Shown piece by piece: positions 1 through 5,410 of a stretch of DNA of 5,704 bases (position 1 is its first letter; each line of letters starts with the position of its first letter). The stretch comes from Treponema sp. (GTDB lineage Bacteria > Spirochaetota > Spirochaetia > Treponematales > Breznakiellaceae), in contig JAIRLK010000276.1 in NCBI GenBank assembly GCA_031259515.1, forward strand, positions 1 to 5,704. Reading direction: 5' to 3'. The notes below the pieces were generated by a model. It saw nothing but the letters and a program-made list of their open reading frames with translations. It was not told the origin of the DNA and ran no database searches. Both the position numbers and the translations under genes were made by a program.

Positions 1-2727
1 GGGCTTGCCGATATGGCCGTTCATTCCCGAGTCCCGGCTCTGTTGGATATCCTCTTTGAATACATTGGCGGTCATCGCTATTATCGGAACCCGCGTTGGG
101 TGGTTTAATACGCACTGGGGGCTTTCGTTCGGAAACTCCTGCCCGGGATCGTTTTTTTTGGAGTTTTGTATTGAAGCTTCAAATTTTCTGATTTGCCGGG
201 TAGCTTCGTATCCGTCCATTTCGGGCATTTGTACATCCATAAAAATTATATCGTAGGCTTCCGGGGCGGCTTTGAACATTTCTACCGCCTGTAGGCCGTT
301 TTCCGCGCAGTCTATTTTCAGACCCGTGGGTTCAAGCAGGTTAAGCACGATCTCCCGGTTGATCTCTACGTCTTCGGCCAGGAGGACACGGCGGCCCGTA
401 AAATCATCCGGCGGCTTCGTTGTTTCGGCGTTTTCCGCGCCGGGCCGCGATACGCCTATACATTCATTTATGGCGTTGGCGATGACCGAAGGGAAAAGGG
501 GCTTGGAAAGGAATTTGTCCACTCCCGCTTTTCTGGCTTCTTTTTCAATAGTATACCATTCCGCAGCGGATATCATGATGACTACGGCGTTTCGTGAGTT
601 TTGTTCCTTGATCTTCCGGGAGAGTTCTATGCCGTTCATGCCGGGCATGTTCCAGTCTATAAAATAGATATCGTAGGGTCCGGTTTCATTGATCACATTC
701 AGCGCTTCTTCTCCGTTCTGGACGGAAATACAGGAGAAATTGAATCGTTTCGCAATAAGTTTAAAATACTCGCAGATATCGGGATCGTCGTCCACAATCA
801 TGGTACGCAGATTCTTCCAGTTGACTTCGGGTTCTAAGAACCCCTCCTGTTCATCCCTGCCGTGTTTGAGCTTTACGGTAAAGATGAAGGAAGATCCCTT
901 GCCCGGTTCGGATTCCACCCATATCCGGCCTTCCATCATTTCGACGATGCGCTTGGAAATAGCAAGGCCGAGGCCTGTACCGCCGAATTTGCGGGCAGTA
1001 CCGCTGTCGGCTTGTTCAAAGGAATTAAAAAGCCGCCCCTTCTGTTCCTCCGTAATGCCTATGCCGGTGTCGGTTACCTTAACCTGAATGGCGCAGATGC
1101 CGTCCTGTTCGTCCTCCAGATGGGTGTCCAGCCGTATGGTCCCCTGGTTCGGGGTAAATTTTACGGCATTGGAGAGGAGGTTCGCCATGACCTGGGCAAG
1201 ATGCTGATCATCGCCAAAAAGAAACCGGGGGATGTTCGGGTCTATATGTACATGAAGGTTCTGCCCCTTTTCGTCAATCTTGAGGCTGACCACGGTTACA
1301 ACTTTTTGAAGTATCTTTTCAAAATTAAAATTTTCCGGAGAAAGTTCGAACTTGTTGGCTTCTATCTTGGACATGTCAAGAATATCGTTAATGACCCCTA
1401 GGAGATGGGTAGAAGCGTCTTCAATTTTTTTCAAACAATAATTTTTTTGTTCTATATCGGCGGAGGATTTTGCTATCATGGTCATGCCGGTGATGGCGTT
1501 CATGGGGGTACGCATCTCATGGCTCATGTTCGCCAGGAATTCGCTTTTTGCCCTGGCGCTGGAAAGGGCTTCTTCCCGGGCCTGTATAAGGCTGGCGGTC
1601 ATTTCGTTACGCACCACGGCGTTTACCAAGAGGAGGCTTCCGGAGCGCAGAATATTTTCTTCCGACGGGGAAAACTCCCGTTCCTTCCGGCAGTCGTCAA
1701 AACTGATAAACCCCCAAAACCGTTCCTGGAGGAAAACGGGGATTACCAGAATTGATTTGATGCCGAAGGGCTTCAAACGTAAAAATTCCTCCTGGGGCAG
1801 GTCGCTGATAGGCCCGTTTATACATTCGCCATTGAGGAGCCGATCTTCCCACAGGGGAAGGCTGTTGCGGTAGGAGAAGTCAAGGGTATCTATGATTCCG
1901 TCATCGCCGCTTTCTTTTTTCCAGATCACTTTTTGGGTGTAACAGAGGCTGTCCCGTTCCAGGTGGTTTTTCCAGATATAAATATGGTCAACATCAGCAC
2001 AGTCGGCCAGTATTTCCATGCAGGTTTGCACTGAAGTTTCAAACTTGGTTTCGTCCGCCGTAAGCAGGATAGCCGCGGTATCGTTTACCATTCGGAGCAG
2101 TTTGTCCTGTTTTAAGATTTCTTTGCTGAAATCCTCGGCCTTGTGTTTTTCCTCCTGATAGATCCGGCTCTGGAATTTGACCGCAATCCCTACTGTCACC
2201 CCGCTTATGAGGATAGCTTGGACATTATCCAAAAACTGCTGATAGGAGGTACCCGGATGAACAAAGGCGGGAAAGCGATACCCGATATAATACGTAAGGA
2301 TAATCACGAGGATATGGAAACTAAACAGGATGATAAAAAGCCTGTCCCTGAACAACAAAAACACCAGGATCTGACTTGCCACAAAGAAGGCAGTCATACC
2401 GCCGTCCGCCCCGCCAAGAAGAAAGAAGACGAAAGGAAAAAATATATTCCCGACAACGATGAGGGTAACGAGAAAACCCGCATGATAATGACCTTTGAAA
2501 CGGCGGCCTTTGCGGAGGTTTCCCGTAAACAGGATGAAGGCCATGGAAAGAATCTGCCCCAATATAGCGATGAACATGTATAGGCCGGATCCGACAATGA
2601 TGTGGAAAACAAAGACAATAAACGCTAAAGCTATGCCAATGAGTCCGGCCGTGTTTACTACCCGTATATTGATCGGTATTTCTTCCGCAAAAAAATACCG
2701 ATCAAGCAGACTTTTTATATTTTTCAT
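1..2727 (-). CDS. Membrane hybrid sensor histidine kinase (6TM-GAF-HisKA-HATPase-REC-REC), C-terminus beyond window
   Basis: I translated this frame by hand from ATG 2727-2725: 909 codons with no stop, running off the left edge just after the Lys-Pro of its second receiver. By family knowledge it autophosphorylates a histidine and relays phosphate to its own receiver aspartates. Residues 1-190 hold about six hydrophobic segments (roughly 26-46, 49-68, 82-104, 110-126, 129-149, 168-185) with no large external loop. A GAF-like domain spans about 210-375 (VIPVFLQERFWGFISFDD), followed by a short helical linker. HisKA carries MSHEMRTPMN with phospho-acceptor His403. The ATPase shows an N-box (NLLSNAVKFT, 516-525), G1 (DTGIG, 553-557), an F-box (567-570) and G2 (GGTGLGL, 582-588). 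REC1 has the acidic cluster D646-D648, phospho-acceptor D691, S720 and K742. REC2 has E785/D786, D831, T886 and K908, plus an unusual polar insert at 850-879. GGGAG lies 8 nt before the chosen ATG. An HPt or further domain may follow outside the window. The ligand is unknown. Confidence 0.96.
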   Translation of the reverse strand, partial: MKNIKSLLDRYFFAEEIPINIRVVNTAGLIGIALAFIVFVFHIIVGSGLYMFIAILGQILSMAFILFTGNLRKGRRFKGHYHAGFLVTLIVVGNIFFPFVFFLLGGADGGMTAFFVASQILVFLLFRDRLFIILFSFHILVIILTYYIGYRFPAFVHPGTSYQQFLDNVQAILISGVTVGIAVKFQSRIYQEEKHKAEDFSKEILKQDKLLRMVNDTAAILLTADETKFETSVQTCMEILADCADVDHIYIWKNHLERDSLCYTQKVIWKKESGDDGIIDTLDFSYRNSLPLWEDRLLNGECINGPISDLPQEEFLRLKPFGIKSILVIPVFLQERFWGFISFDDCRKEREFSPSEENILRSGSLLLVNAVVRNEMTASLIQAREEALSSARAKSEFLANMSHEMRTPMNAITGMTMIAKSSADIEQKNYCLKKIEDASTHLLGVINDILDMSKIEANKFELSPENFNFEKILQKVVTVVSLKIDEKGQNLHVHIDPNIPRFLFGDDQHLAQVMANLLSNAVKFTPNQGTIRLDTHLEDEQDGICAIQVKVTDTGIGITEEQKGRLFNSFEQADSGTARKFGGTGLGLAISKRIVEMMEGRIWVESEPGKGSSFIFTVKLKHGRDEQEGFLEPEVNWKNLRTMIVDDDPDICEYFKLIAKRFNFSCISVQNGEEALNVINETGPYDIYFIDWNMPGMNGIELSRKIKEQNSRNAVVIMISAAEWYTIEKEARKAGVDKFLSKPLFPSVIANAINECIGVSRPGAENAETTKPPDDFTGRRVLLAEDVEINREIVLNLLEPTGLKIDCAENGLQAVEMFKAAPEAYDIIFMDVQMPEMDGYEATRQIRKFEASIQNSKKNDPGQEFPNESPQCVLNHPTRVPIIAMTANVFKEDIQQSRDSGMNGHIGKP

Positions 2728-2735
2728 GCATTAAT

Positions 2736-2740
2736 CTCCC
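2736..2740 (-). promoter_or_regulatory. Ribosome binding site of the hybrid kinase
   Basis: The minus strand reads GGGAG here, with an 8-nt spacer to ATG 2727-2725. This fixes the start. A second ATG four bases upstream (2731-2729) is out of frame and too close to the GGGAG. I could not find a convincing -35/-10 pair for the kinase between the hairpins and this site. Confidence 0.75.
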
Positions 2741-2788
2741 AGGGGACTTGAAGCACACACAAATTTTTCCATAGAAAACAAGGCTAAA

Positions 2789-2823
2789 GGATTTTTCGCA
2801 GCCGAAGGGATTTTTCGAAAAAG
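2789..2823. repeat. Direct repeat GGATTTTTCG x2 and overlapping near-palindrome
   Basis: GGATTTTTCG occurs at 2789-2798 and again at 2808-2817, 19 bp apart. The second copy runs into GAAAAAGTCC, making a near-perfect palindrome around TTTTTCGAAAAA with one extra base. The A-tract at 2818-2822 is also the T-tract that follows the neighbouring hairpin on the minus strand, so part of this may belong to a terminator. Function is otherwise unknown. Confidence 0.6.
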
Positions 2824-2870
2824 TCCACAGATTACACCGGTTGGGCATCCGCCCGATCCGGGTAATCTGT
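2818..2870 (-). terminator. Long hairpin with trailing T5, candidate intrinsic terminator
   Basis: On the plus strand, ACAGATTAC (2827-2835), CCGG (2837-2840) and TTGGGC (2841-2846) pair with GCCCGA (2851-2856), CCGG (2858-2861) and GTAATCTGT (2862-2870). Only two single-base bulges (2836, 2857) and a four-base ATCC loop interrupt about 19 base pairs. Read on the minus strand, the stem is followed by GGAC and then five T (2822-2818), which could end transcription coming from the HigA-like gene. On the plus strand it is followed by TTTT (2870-2873), so it might act in both directions. The four-base gap before the T-tract is not ideal. A dispersed palindromic repeat is the main alternative. Confidence 0.55.
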
Positions 2871-2875
2871 TTTCA

Positions 2876-2924
2876 TAAAAGATTATCCCAAAACGTAATC
2901 CAACCGTTCGTCTTAGGATAATCT
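2876..2924 (-). terminator. 16-bp stem hairpin downstream of the HigA-like gene, candidate intrinsic terminator
   Basis: On the minus strand, AGATTATCCTAAGACG (2924-2909) pairs with CGTTTTGGGATAATCT (2895-2880). All 16 positions pair if two G-U wobbles are allowed, with a 13-nt loop (2908-2896). The stem runs into TTTT (2880-2877) and then ATGAAAA. It begins only 25 bp after the stop codon of the HigA-like gene, which fits a terminator for that gene. The T-tract is short and the stem is not GC-rich, so efficiency may be modest. The same AGATTA core recurs in the next hairpin. Confidence 0.55.
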
Positions 2925-2948
2925 CGCCGTACTTTTCCACCGCAAATA

Positions 2949-3698
2949 CTATTCGAATTCACCAGAGTCAGTGGTTTCCGGAAATGAAGGGGGGGGAAAA
3001 GTTTCAGTCTCCTGGACCAGCGTTTCCTCTTCCTGATGCTCCGGCGCGGGTTCTTGCGTAAACACGGGATCGGATCCAAACAAAGAATCGGATTCAAACG
3101 CAGACAGGGACTTAGATTCAAATACTTCCGGGTCAGGCTCCAGCACGGGCGCCACCGTTGCGCTCTTGGGTTTTCTACCCCTCTTGGCGCCCGTCGGCTT
3201 GGGTTCAGCCGGGCTTTTATCCGCCGCCAGCTTTTTTGCGGCGCCTCTCTTCGTTACGGCGGCCTTGGTCGTTTTTTTGGAATCTGCCGCGGATTTCCTA
3301 GCTGCTGCTGCGGTCTTGGTCGTTTTTTTAGAATCCGCCGCGGCCTTTCCGTTTTTTTTGGCCTTGGCGTCGTCTTTTTTTGCCGCTCCCCTAGCTTCTT
3401 TCGGGGCCTTCTCCGCCTTTTTTATGTTTTTTAGAACAGCGGCCAGTTCCTTGTCTTTAGCCGCTTCGGCCAGATCGTATTGGTTCTGGAGATTCAGCCA
3501 ATACTCAGGGGTTCTTCCGAAAAATTTGGAAAACTTGAGGGCAACCAAGCATGAAATTTTACTTTTCCCCAACAGAAGCAAGCGGAGAGTCGCCTGATTA
3601 AGGTTGATAGCCGCGCCTAGTTTTGAGGGATTAAGTCCGTAGTCATCCATTAATTTCTTCAAAACTTCGGAAGGGGAATTAAGTGTCTGTTTTGCCAT
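2949..3698 (-). CDS. HigA-family XRE DNA-binding protein with histone-H1-like basic linker and acidic tail
   Basis: The product is 249 residues in three parts. Residues 1 to about 93 match the HigA/VapI antitoxin fold: SPSEVLKKLMDDYGLNPSKL leads into an XRE helix-turn-helix (about 21-45), then the family-typical FFGRTPEYWLNLQNQYDL (59-76). Residues about 94-180 form a Lys/Ala-rich, histone-H1-like linker with a repeated AADSKKTTK (120-128 and 137-145) and an AT-hook-like KRGRKP (172-177). Residues 184-249 are acidic and rich in E, D, S, P and F. Classical HigA proteins are about 90-110 residues, so the tail more than doubles the length. HigA proteins normally neutralise HigB and repress their own promoter. 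No HigB-like frame lies on either side, so this is better read as an orphan DNA-binding protein, perhaps nucleoid-associated (inference). The start is supported by AAGGAG six bases upstream. Four A7-A8 tracts and a C8 tract lie inside the gene. Confidence 0.9.
   Translation of the reverse strand: MAKQTLNSPSEVLKKLMDDYGLNPSKLGAAINLNQATLRLLLLGKSKISCLVALKFSKFFGRTPEYWLNLQNQYDLAEAAKDKELAAVLKNIKKAEKAPKEARGAAKKDDAKAKKNGKAAADSKKTTKTAAAARKSAADSKKTTKAAVTKRGAAKKLAADKSPAEPKPTGAKRGRKPKSATVAPVLEPDPEVFESKSLSAFESDSLFGSDPVFTQEPAPEHQEEETLVQETETFPPPSFPETTDSGEFE
2989..2996 (-). repeat. C8 homopolymer near the 3' end of the HigA-like gene
   Basis: Eight C on the coding strand encode the Pro run in TFPPPSF (residues 236-238). 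Losing one C would replace the last dozen or so residues with a longer tail of roughly 40, ending at 2873, because that frame stays open. This is a possible slippage site; variation is not shown here. Confidence 0.6.
3264..3343 (-). repeat. Two 29-bp direct repeats, 51-bp period, inside the H1-like linker
   Basis: The copies at 3264-3292 and 3315-3343 match at 27 of 29 positions. They encode the repeated AADSKKTTK. The 51-bp offset equals 17 codons, so gain or loss of a unit would keep the frame and change linker length. Each copy contains an A7 tract on the coding strand. Confidence 0.85.
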
Positions 3699-3704
3699 AA
3701 ATAG

Positions 3705-3756
3705 CTCCTTAAAATATTTATTCTTTTAGTATAACAATTTAATAATATTATTGCAA
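3705..3756 (-). promoter_or_regulatory. Sigma-70-type promoter and RBS of the HigA-like gene, with embedded palindrome
   Basis: On the minus strand, TTGCAA (3756-3751) and TATACT (3733-3728) are separated by exactly 17 bp, close to the housekeeping consensus. AAGGAG (3710-3705) follows, six bases before the ATG. The spacer holds AATAATATTATT (3741-3752), a perfect 12-bp palindrome overlapping the edge of the -35 box. HigA-type proteins usually bind palindromes in their own promoter, so this is a candidate autoregulatory operator (inference). The high A+T content means chance is a real alternative for the palindrome. Confidence 0.72.
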
Positions 3757-3927
3757 GCGATTCTAAGAAAAAAATGAATAATAAACAAATAATTACCTGA
3801 CGGAACACGCGCCGGTTCACGCCGTTCACGGGCCTGTTTTTATGAAGTTATTATTATATATCGTTGCTGTATGGTTATCAGAACGGGGCAATACGAAAAA
3901 TAGAAGTTAACGAGACAGAACGTAATA

Positions 3928-3983
3928 ATCATCCCGGCGAATAACGGCGGAAGATGATACTGCCGGGGGATAACACCGGGAGA
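3928..3983. repeat. Nested inverted repeats and imperfect direct repeat
   Basis: ATCATC (3928-3933) pairs with GATGAT (3953-3958), while CCCGGC (3933-3938) could instead pair with GCCGGG (3962-3967), so the two pairings compete. In addition CGGCGAATAACGGCGG (3935-3950) resembles CGGGGGATAACACCGGG about 30 bp later. Function is unknown. Confidence 0.4.
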
Positions 3984-4010
3984 CAGCAATATAAGATTAA
4001 GTAAGCTTGA

Positions 4011-4042
4011 GGTTGTTTCAAAAGTAACGGTTTGAAACAGTC
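4011..4042. repeat. Inverted repeat TGTTTCAAA / TTTGAAACA
   Basis: TGTTTCAAA (4014-4022) and TTTGAAACA (4031-4039) are perfect inverted copies around an 8-base centre. With G-U pairs the stem extends to 12 bp (4011-4022 with 4031-4042). A related half, GTTCCAAAACTAA, occurs some 50 bp downstream (about 4071-4083), resembling GTTTCAAAAGTAA (4015-4027). No T-tract follows, so it is not an obvious terminator. It could be a regulator site or part of a dispersed repeat. Confidence 0.6.
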
Positions 4043-4110
4043 CCGGTTGTATTAAATTATGGTTGATCCTGTTCCAAAACTAATTGACTGTACGCTAAAA
4101 GCGCGCGGTG

Positions 4111-4140
4111 CGAACCGAAGGTTCGAGAACAGCCTCGGTT
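4111..4140. repeat. Overlapping alternative hairpins upstream of the PfkB promoter
   Basis: CGAACC (4111-4116) and GGTTCG (4120-4125) form a 6-bp palindrome around GAA. AACCGA (4113-4118) can instead pair with TCGGTT (4135-4140), and GG/CC extend that stem with one bulge. The second pairing reaches the candidate -35 box. The GGTTCGAG string recalls a tRNA T-loop, but no tRNA fold surrounds it. Confidence 0.45.
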
Positions 4141-4169
4141 GATAGCTTTGTCAAAGTAGTGTATATAAT
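4139..4169 (+). promoter_or_regulatory. Promoter of the PfkB-family kinase gene
   Basis: TATAAT (4164-4169) is a perfect -10 hexamer. The best -35 is TTGATA (4139-4144), five of six consensus bases, but with a 19-bp spacer, longer than ideal. The start of transcription would fall near 4176, giving a leader of about 26 nt. CTTTGTCAAAG (4146-4156), an 11-bp palindrome, sits in the spacer and could be an operator (inference). Confidence 0.65.
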
Positions 4170-4190
4170 AGAAACAATACAGAGTGAGGG

Positions 4191-4199
4191 AAGGAGGGG
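4191..4199 (+). promoter_or_regulatory. Ribosome binding site deciding the PfkB start
   Basis: AAGGAGGGG lies just before ATG 4202. An in-frame GTG at 4184 would add six residues, but it has no such site upstream and would place this AAGGAGG inside the coding region. ATG 4202 is therefore preferred. Confidence 0.8.
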
Positions 4200-4201
4200 A
4201 C

Positions 4202-5410
4202 ATGGTTATTCATGGAACAGGATGCTGCCTGGCGGATATTCTGTATGCCCACAGCGATTTCTCCACGCCCGCCTTCAAGCGGGCTCTGTCCCGAAAGGAA
4301 GGGGACGGCGGACTTACCCCCGGCCGTCTGGTTTTTGCCGAAGACTTTGAACGGTTTACCGGCAAACCCTACGATGAGGCTCTGGCGGAAATTACCGGCG
4401 GGCTGCCGGATTCCCGTAATCTGGGCGGGCCTTCAATAGTTTCCCTGGCCCATGCGGCCCAGGTTTTGGGAGATACGGCGGAAGTCCGCTACTATGGTAT
4501 GCGGGGTTCCGGCGAAGCGGGGGATTTTGTGGAGGCCGCTCTGGCCCGCTTCCCCTTCAAAGAGTTCCATCTGATGCGGAAAGAAGGGGCTGAACCCCGG
4601 ACGGATGTTATTTCGGACCCCCGCTACGACAACGGCCCCGGCGAGCGGACCTTCATCAACCTTCTGGGAGCGGCCAGCCGGTTCGCCCCCGAAGACCTGG
4701 ACGATTCCTTTTTTGACGCCGGCATTGTTGCTTTTGGGGGAACGGCCCTGGTTCCTCTTCTTCATGACGGCCTTACTTCCCTGCTCAAACGGGCGGGGGC
4801 TCGCGGGGCGGCGCGGGTGGTAAACCTGGTCTATGATTTCCGCAGCGAAGCTGCTTTTCCCGGTAAAAAATGGAAACTCGGCCTTAGTGACGACGCCTAT
4901 CCTCAGATCGATCTCCTCATCGCCGACAAGGACGAGGCGCTTAAAACATCGGGAACCCCGGGTATAGAAGCGGCCCTGCGCTGGTTCCTGTCCCGGGGGA
5001 CCGGAGCGGCGATCATTACCGATGGTTCCCGGCCCGTCAAGTTCGCCGCATCGGGGAAGGGTATTTTTTCCCCGGTAGACCGGCGTTCCCTGCCGGTCTG
5101 CGAAGCCGTCAACCGGGAACTGGCTGACTATCCCGAGCGCCGGGGCGATACCACAGGCTGCGGGGACAACTTTTCGGGCGGCGTTATCGCAAGTCTGGCG
5201 GAACAGTTAGCCGTCGCGCCCCGGGGCAATGCGGACCTGGGGGAATGCACCGTTCAGGGCACGGTTGCGGGCGGCTTCGCCTGTTTTACCGTAGGCGGCG
5301 CCTTCTACGAGAGCTATCCCGGCGAAAAGCGCGCTCTCCTTACTCCGTATAGTGAAGCCTACCAGAACCAGTTAACCTACGGAAGAGGAAGTCTCCCACT
5401 GCCCTCGTAA
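4202..5410 (+). CDS. PfkB/ribokinase-family carbohydrate (or nucleoside) kinase
   Basis: The product is 402 residues. By family knowledge PfkB enzymes use ATP to phosphorylate a hydroxymethyl group of a sugar or nucleoside in the cytoplasm. The N-terminal strand with the early Asp is GTGCCLAD (5-12). GGPSIVSLAHAAQVLG (75-90) matches the family's Gly-Gly substrate motif, and YYGMRGSGEAGDF the next conserved strand and loop. GERTFINLLGAA, NLVYDF and DLLIADKDEAL follow in the normal order. The C-terminal signature is DTTGCGDNFSGG (316-327), with D322 as the expected catalytic base and Cys320 in place of the usual Ala of the GAGD anion hole. The first Gly-Gly motif lies unusually late, about 60 residues after Asp12, so the lid region is enlarged and the protein exceeds the usual 300-350 residues. 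The substrate cannot be told. The gene appears richer in GC than its surroundings. It stands alone behind its own promoter, divergent from the HigA-like gene. Confidence 0.92.
   Translation: MVIHGTGCCLADILYAHSDFSTPAFKRALSRKEGDGGLTPGRLVFAEDFERFTGKPYDEALAEITGGLPDSRNLGGPSIVSLAHAAQVLGDTAEVRYYGMRGSGEAGDFVEAALARFPFKEFHLMRKEGAEPRTDVISDPRYDNGPGERTFINLLGAASRFAPEDLDDSFFDAGIVAFGGTALVPLLHDGLTSLLKRAGARGAARVVNLVYDFRSEAAFPGKKWKLGLSDDAYPQIDLLIADKDEALKTSGTPGIEAALRWFLSRGTGAAIITDGSRPVKFAASGKGIFSPVDRRSLPVCEAVNRELADYPERRGDTTGCGDNFSGGVIASLAEQLAVAPRGNADLGECTVQGTVAGGFACFTVGGAFYESYPGEKRALLTPYSEAYQNQLTYGRGSLPLPS

Larger units (their letters stand above)
3757..4138. other. Divergent intergenic region without a convincing gene
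   Basis: About 380 bp between the two divergent promoters. I see no coding frame with a ribosome binding site and no tRNA or known riboswitch. It holds several short repeats: TTCACG twice at about 3816-3829, imperfect direct and inverted repeats around 3928-3983, an inverted repeat at 4011-4042, and overlapping small palindromes from 4111 that run to 4140. Runs of AATAAT/ATTATT type recur (about 3741, 3776, 3846 and 3924). A decayed gene or small repeat elements could account for it. Confidence 0.6.

Noticed and set aside
5..2583. Several plus-strand open frames of 78-179 codons
   Set aside because: They all lie antisense to the hybrid kinase, whose translation shows every expected kinase and receiver motif. 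None has recognisable motifs of its own, so they are shadows.
2731..2940. Minus-strand 69-codon frame between the HigA-like gene and the kinase
   Set aside because: It runs through two long hairpins, has no good ribosome binding site and resembles no protein I know. It is better read as structured intergenic DNA.
3036..3597. Plus-strand frames of 132 and 143 codons rich in Phe, Ala and Leu
   Set aside because: They are antisense to the Lys/Ala-rich linker of the HigA-like gene. Their hydrophobic look follows from complementing AAA/GCC codons, not from a membrane protein.
4111..4125. GGTTCGAG string resembling a tRNA T-loop
   Set aside because: No acceptor, D or anticodon stems can be drawn around it. 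The string is explained by a 6-bp palindrome.
3699..4138. Possible HigB toxin gene upstream of the HigA-like gene
   Set aside because: No minus-strand frame of the needed length exists here, and the promoter begins within 30-60 bp of the HigA-like start.
4108..4350. Plus-strand 80-codon frame overlapping the PfkB start
   Set aside because: It covers the promoter hexamers and the ribosome binding site of the kinase and overlaps its coding region in another frame.
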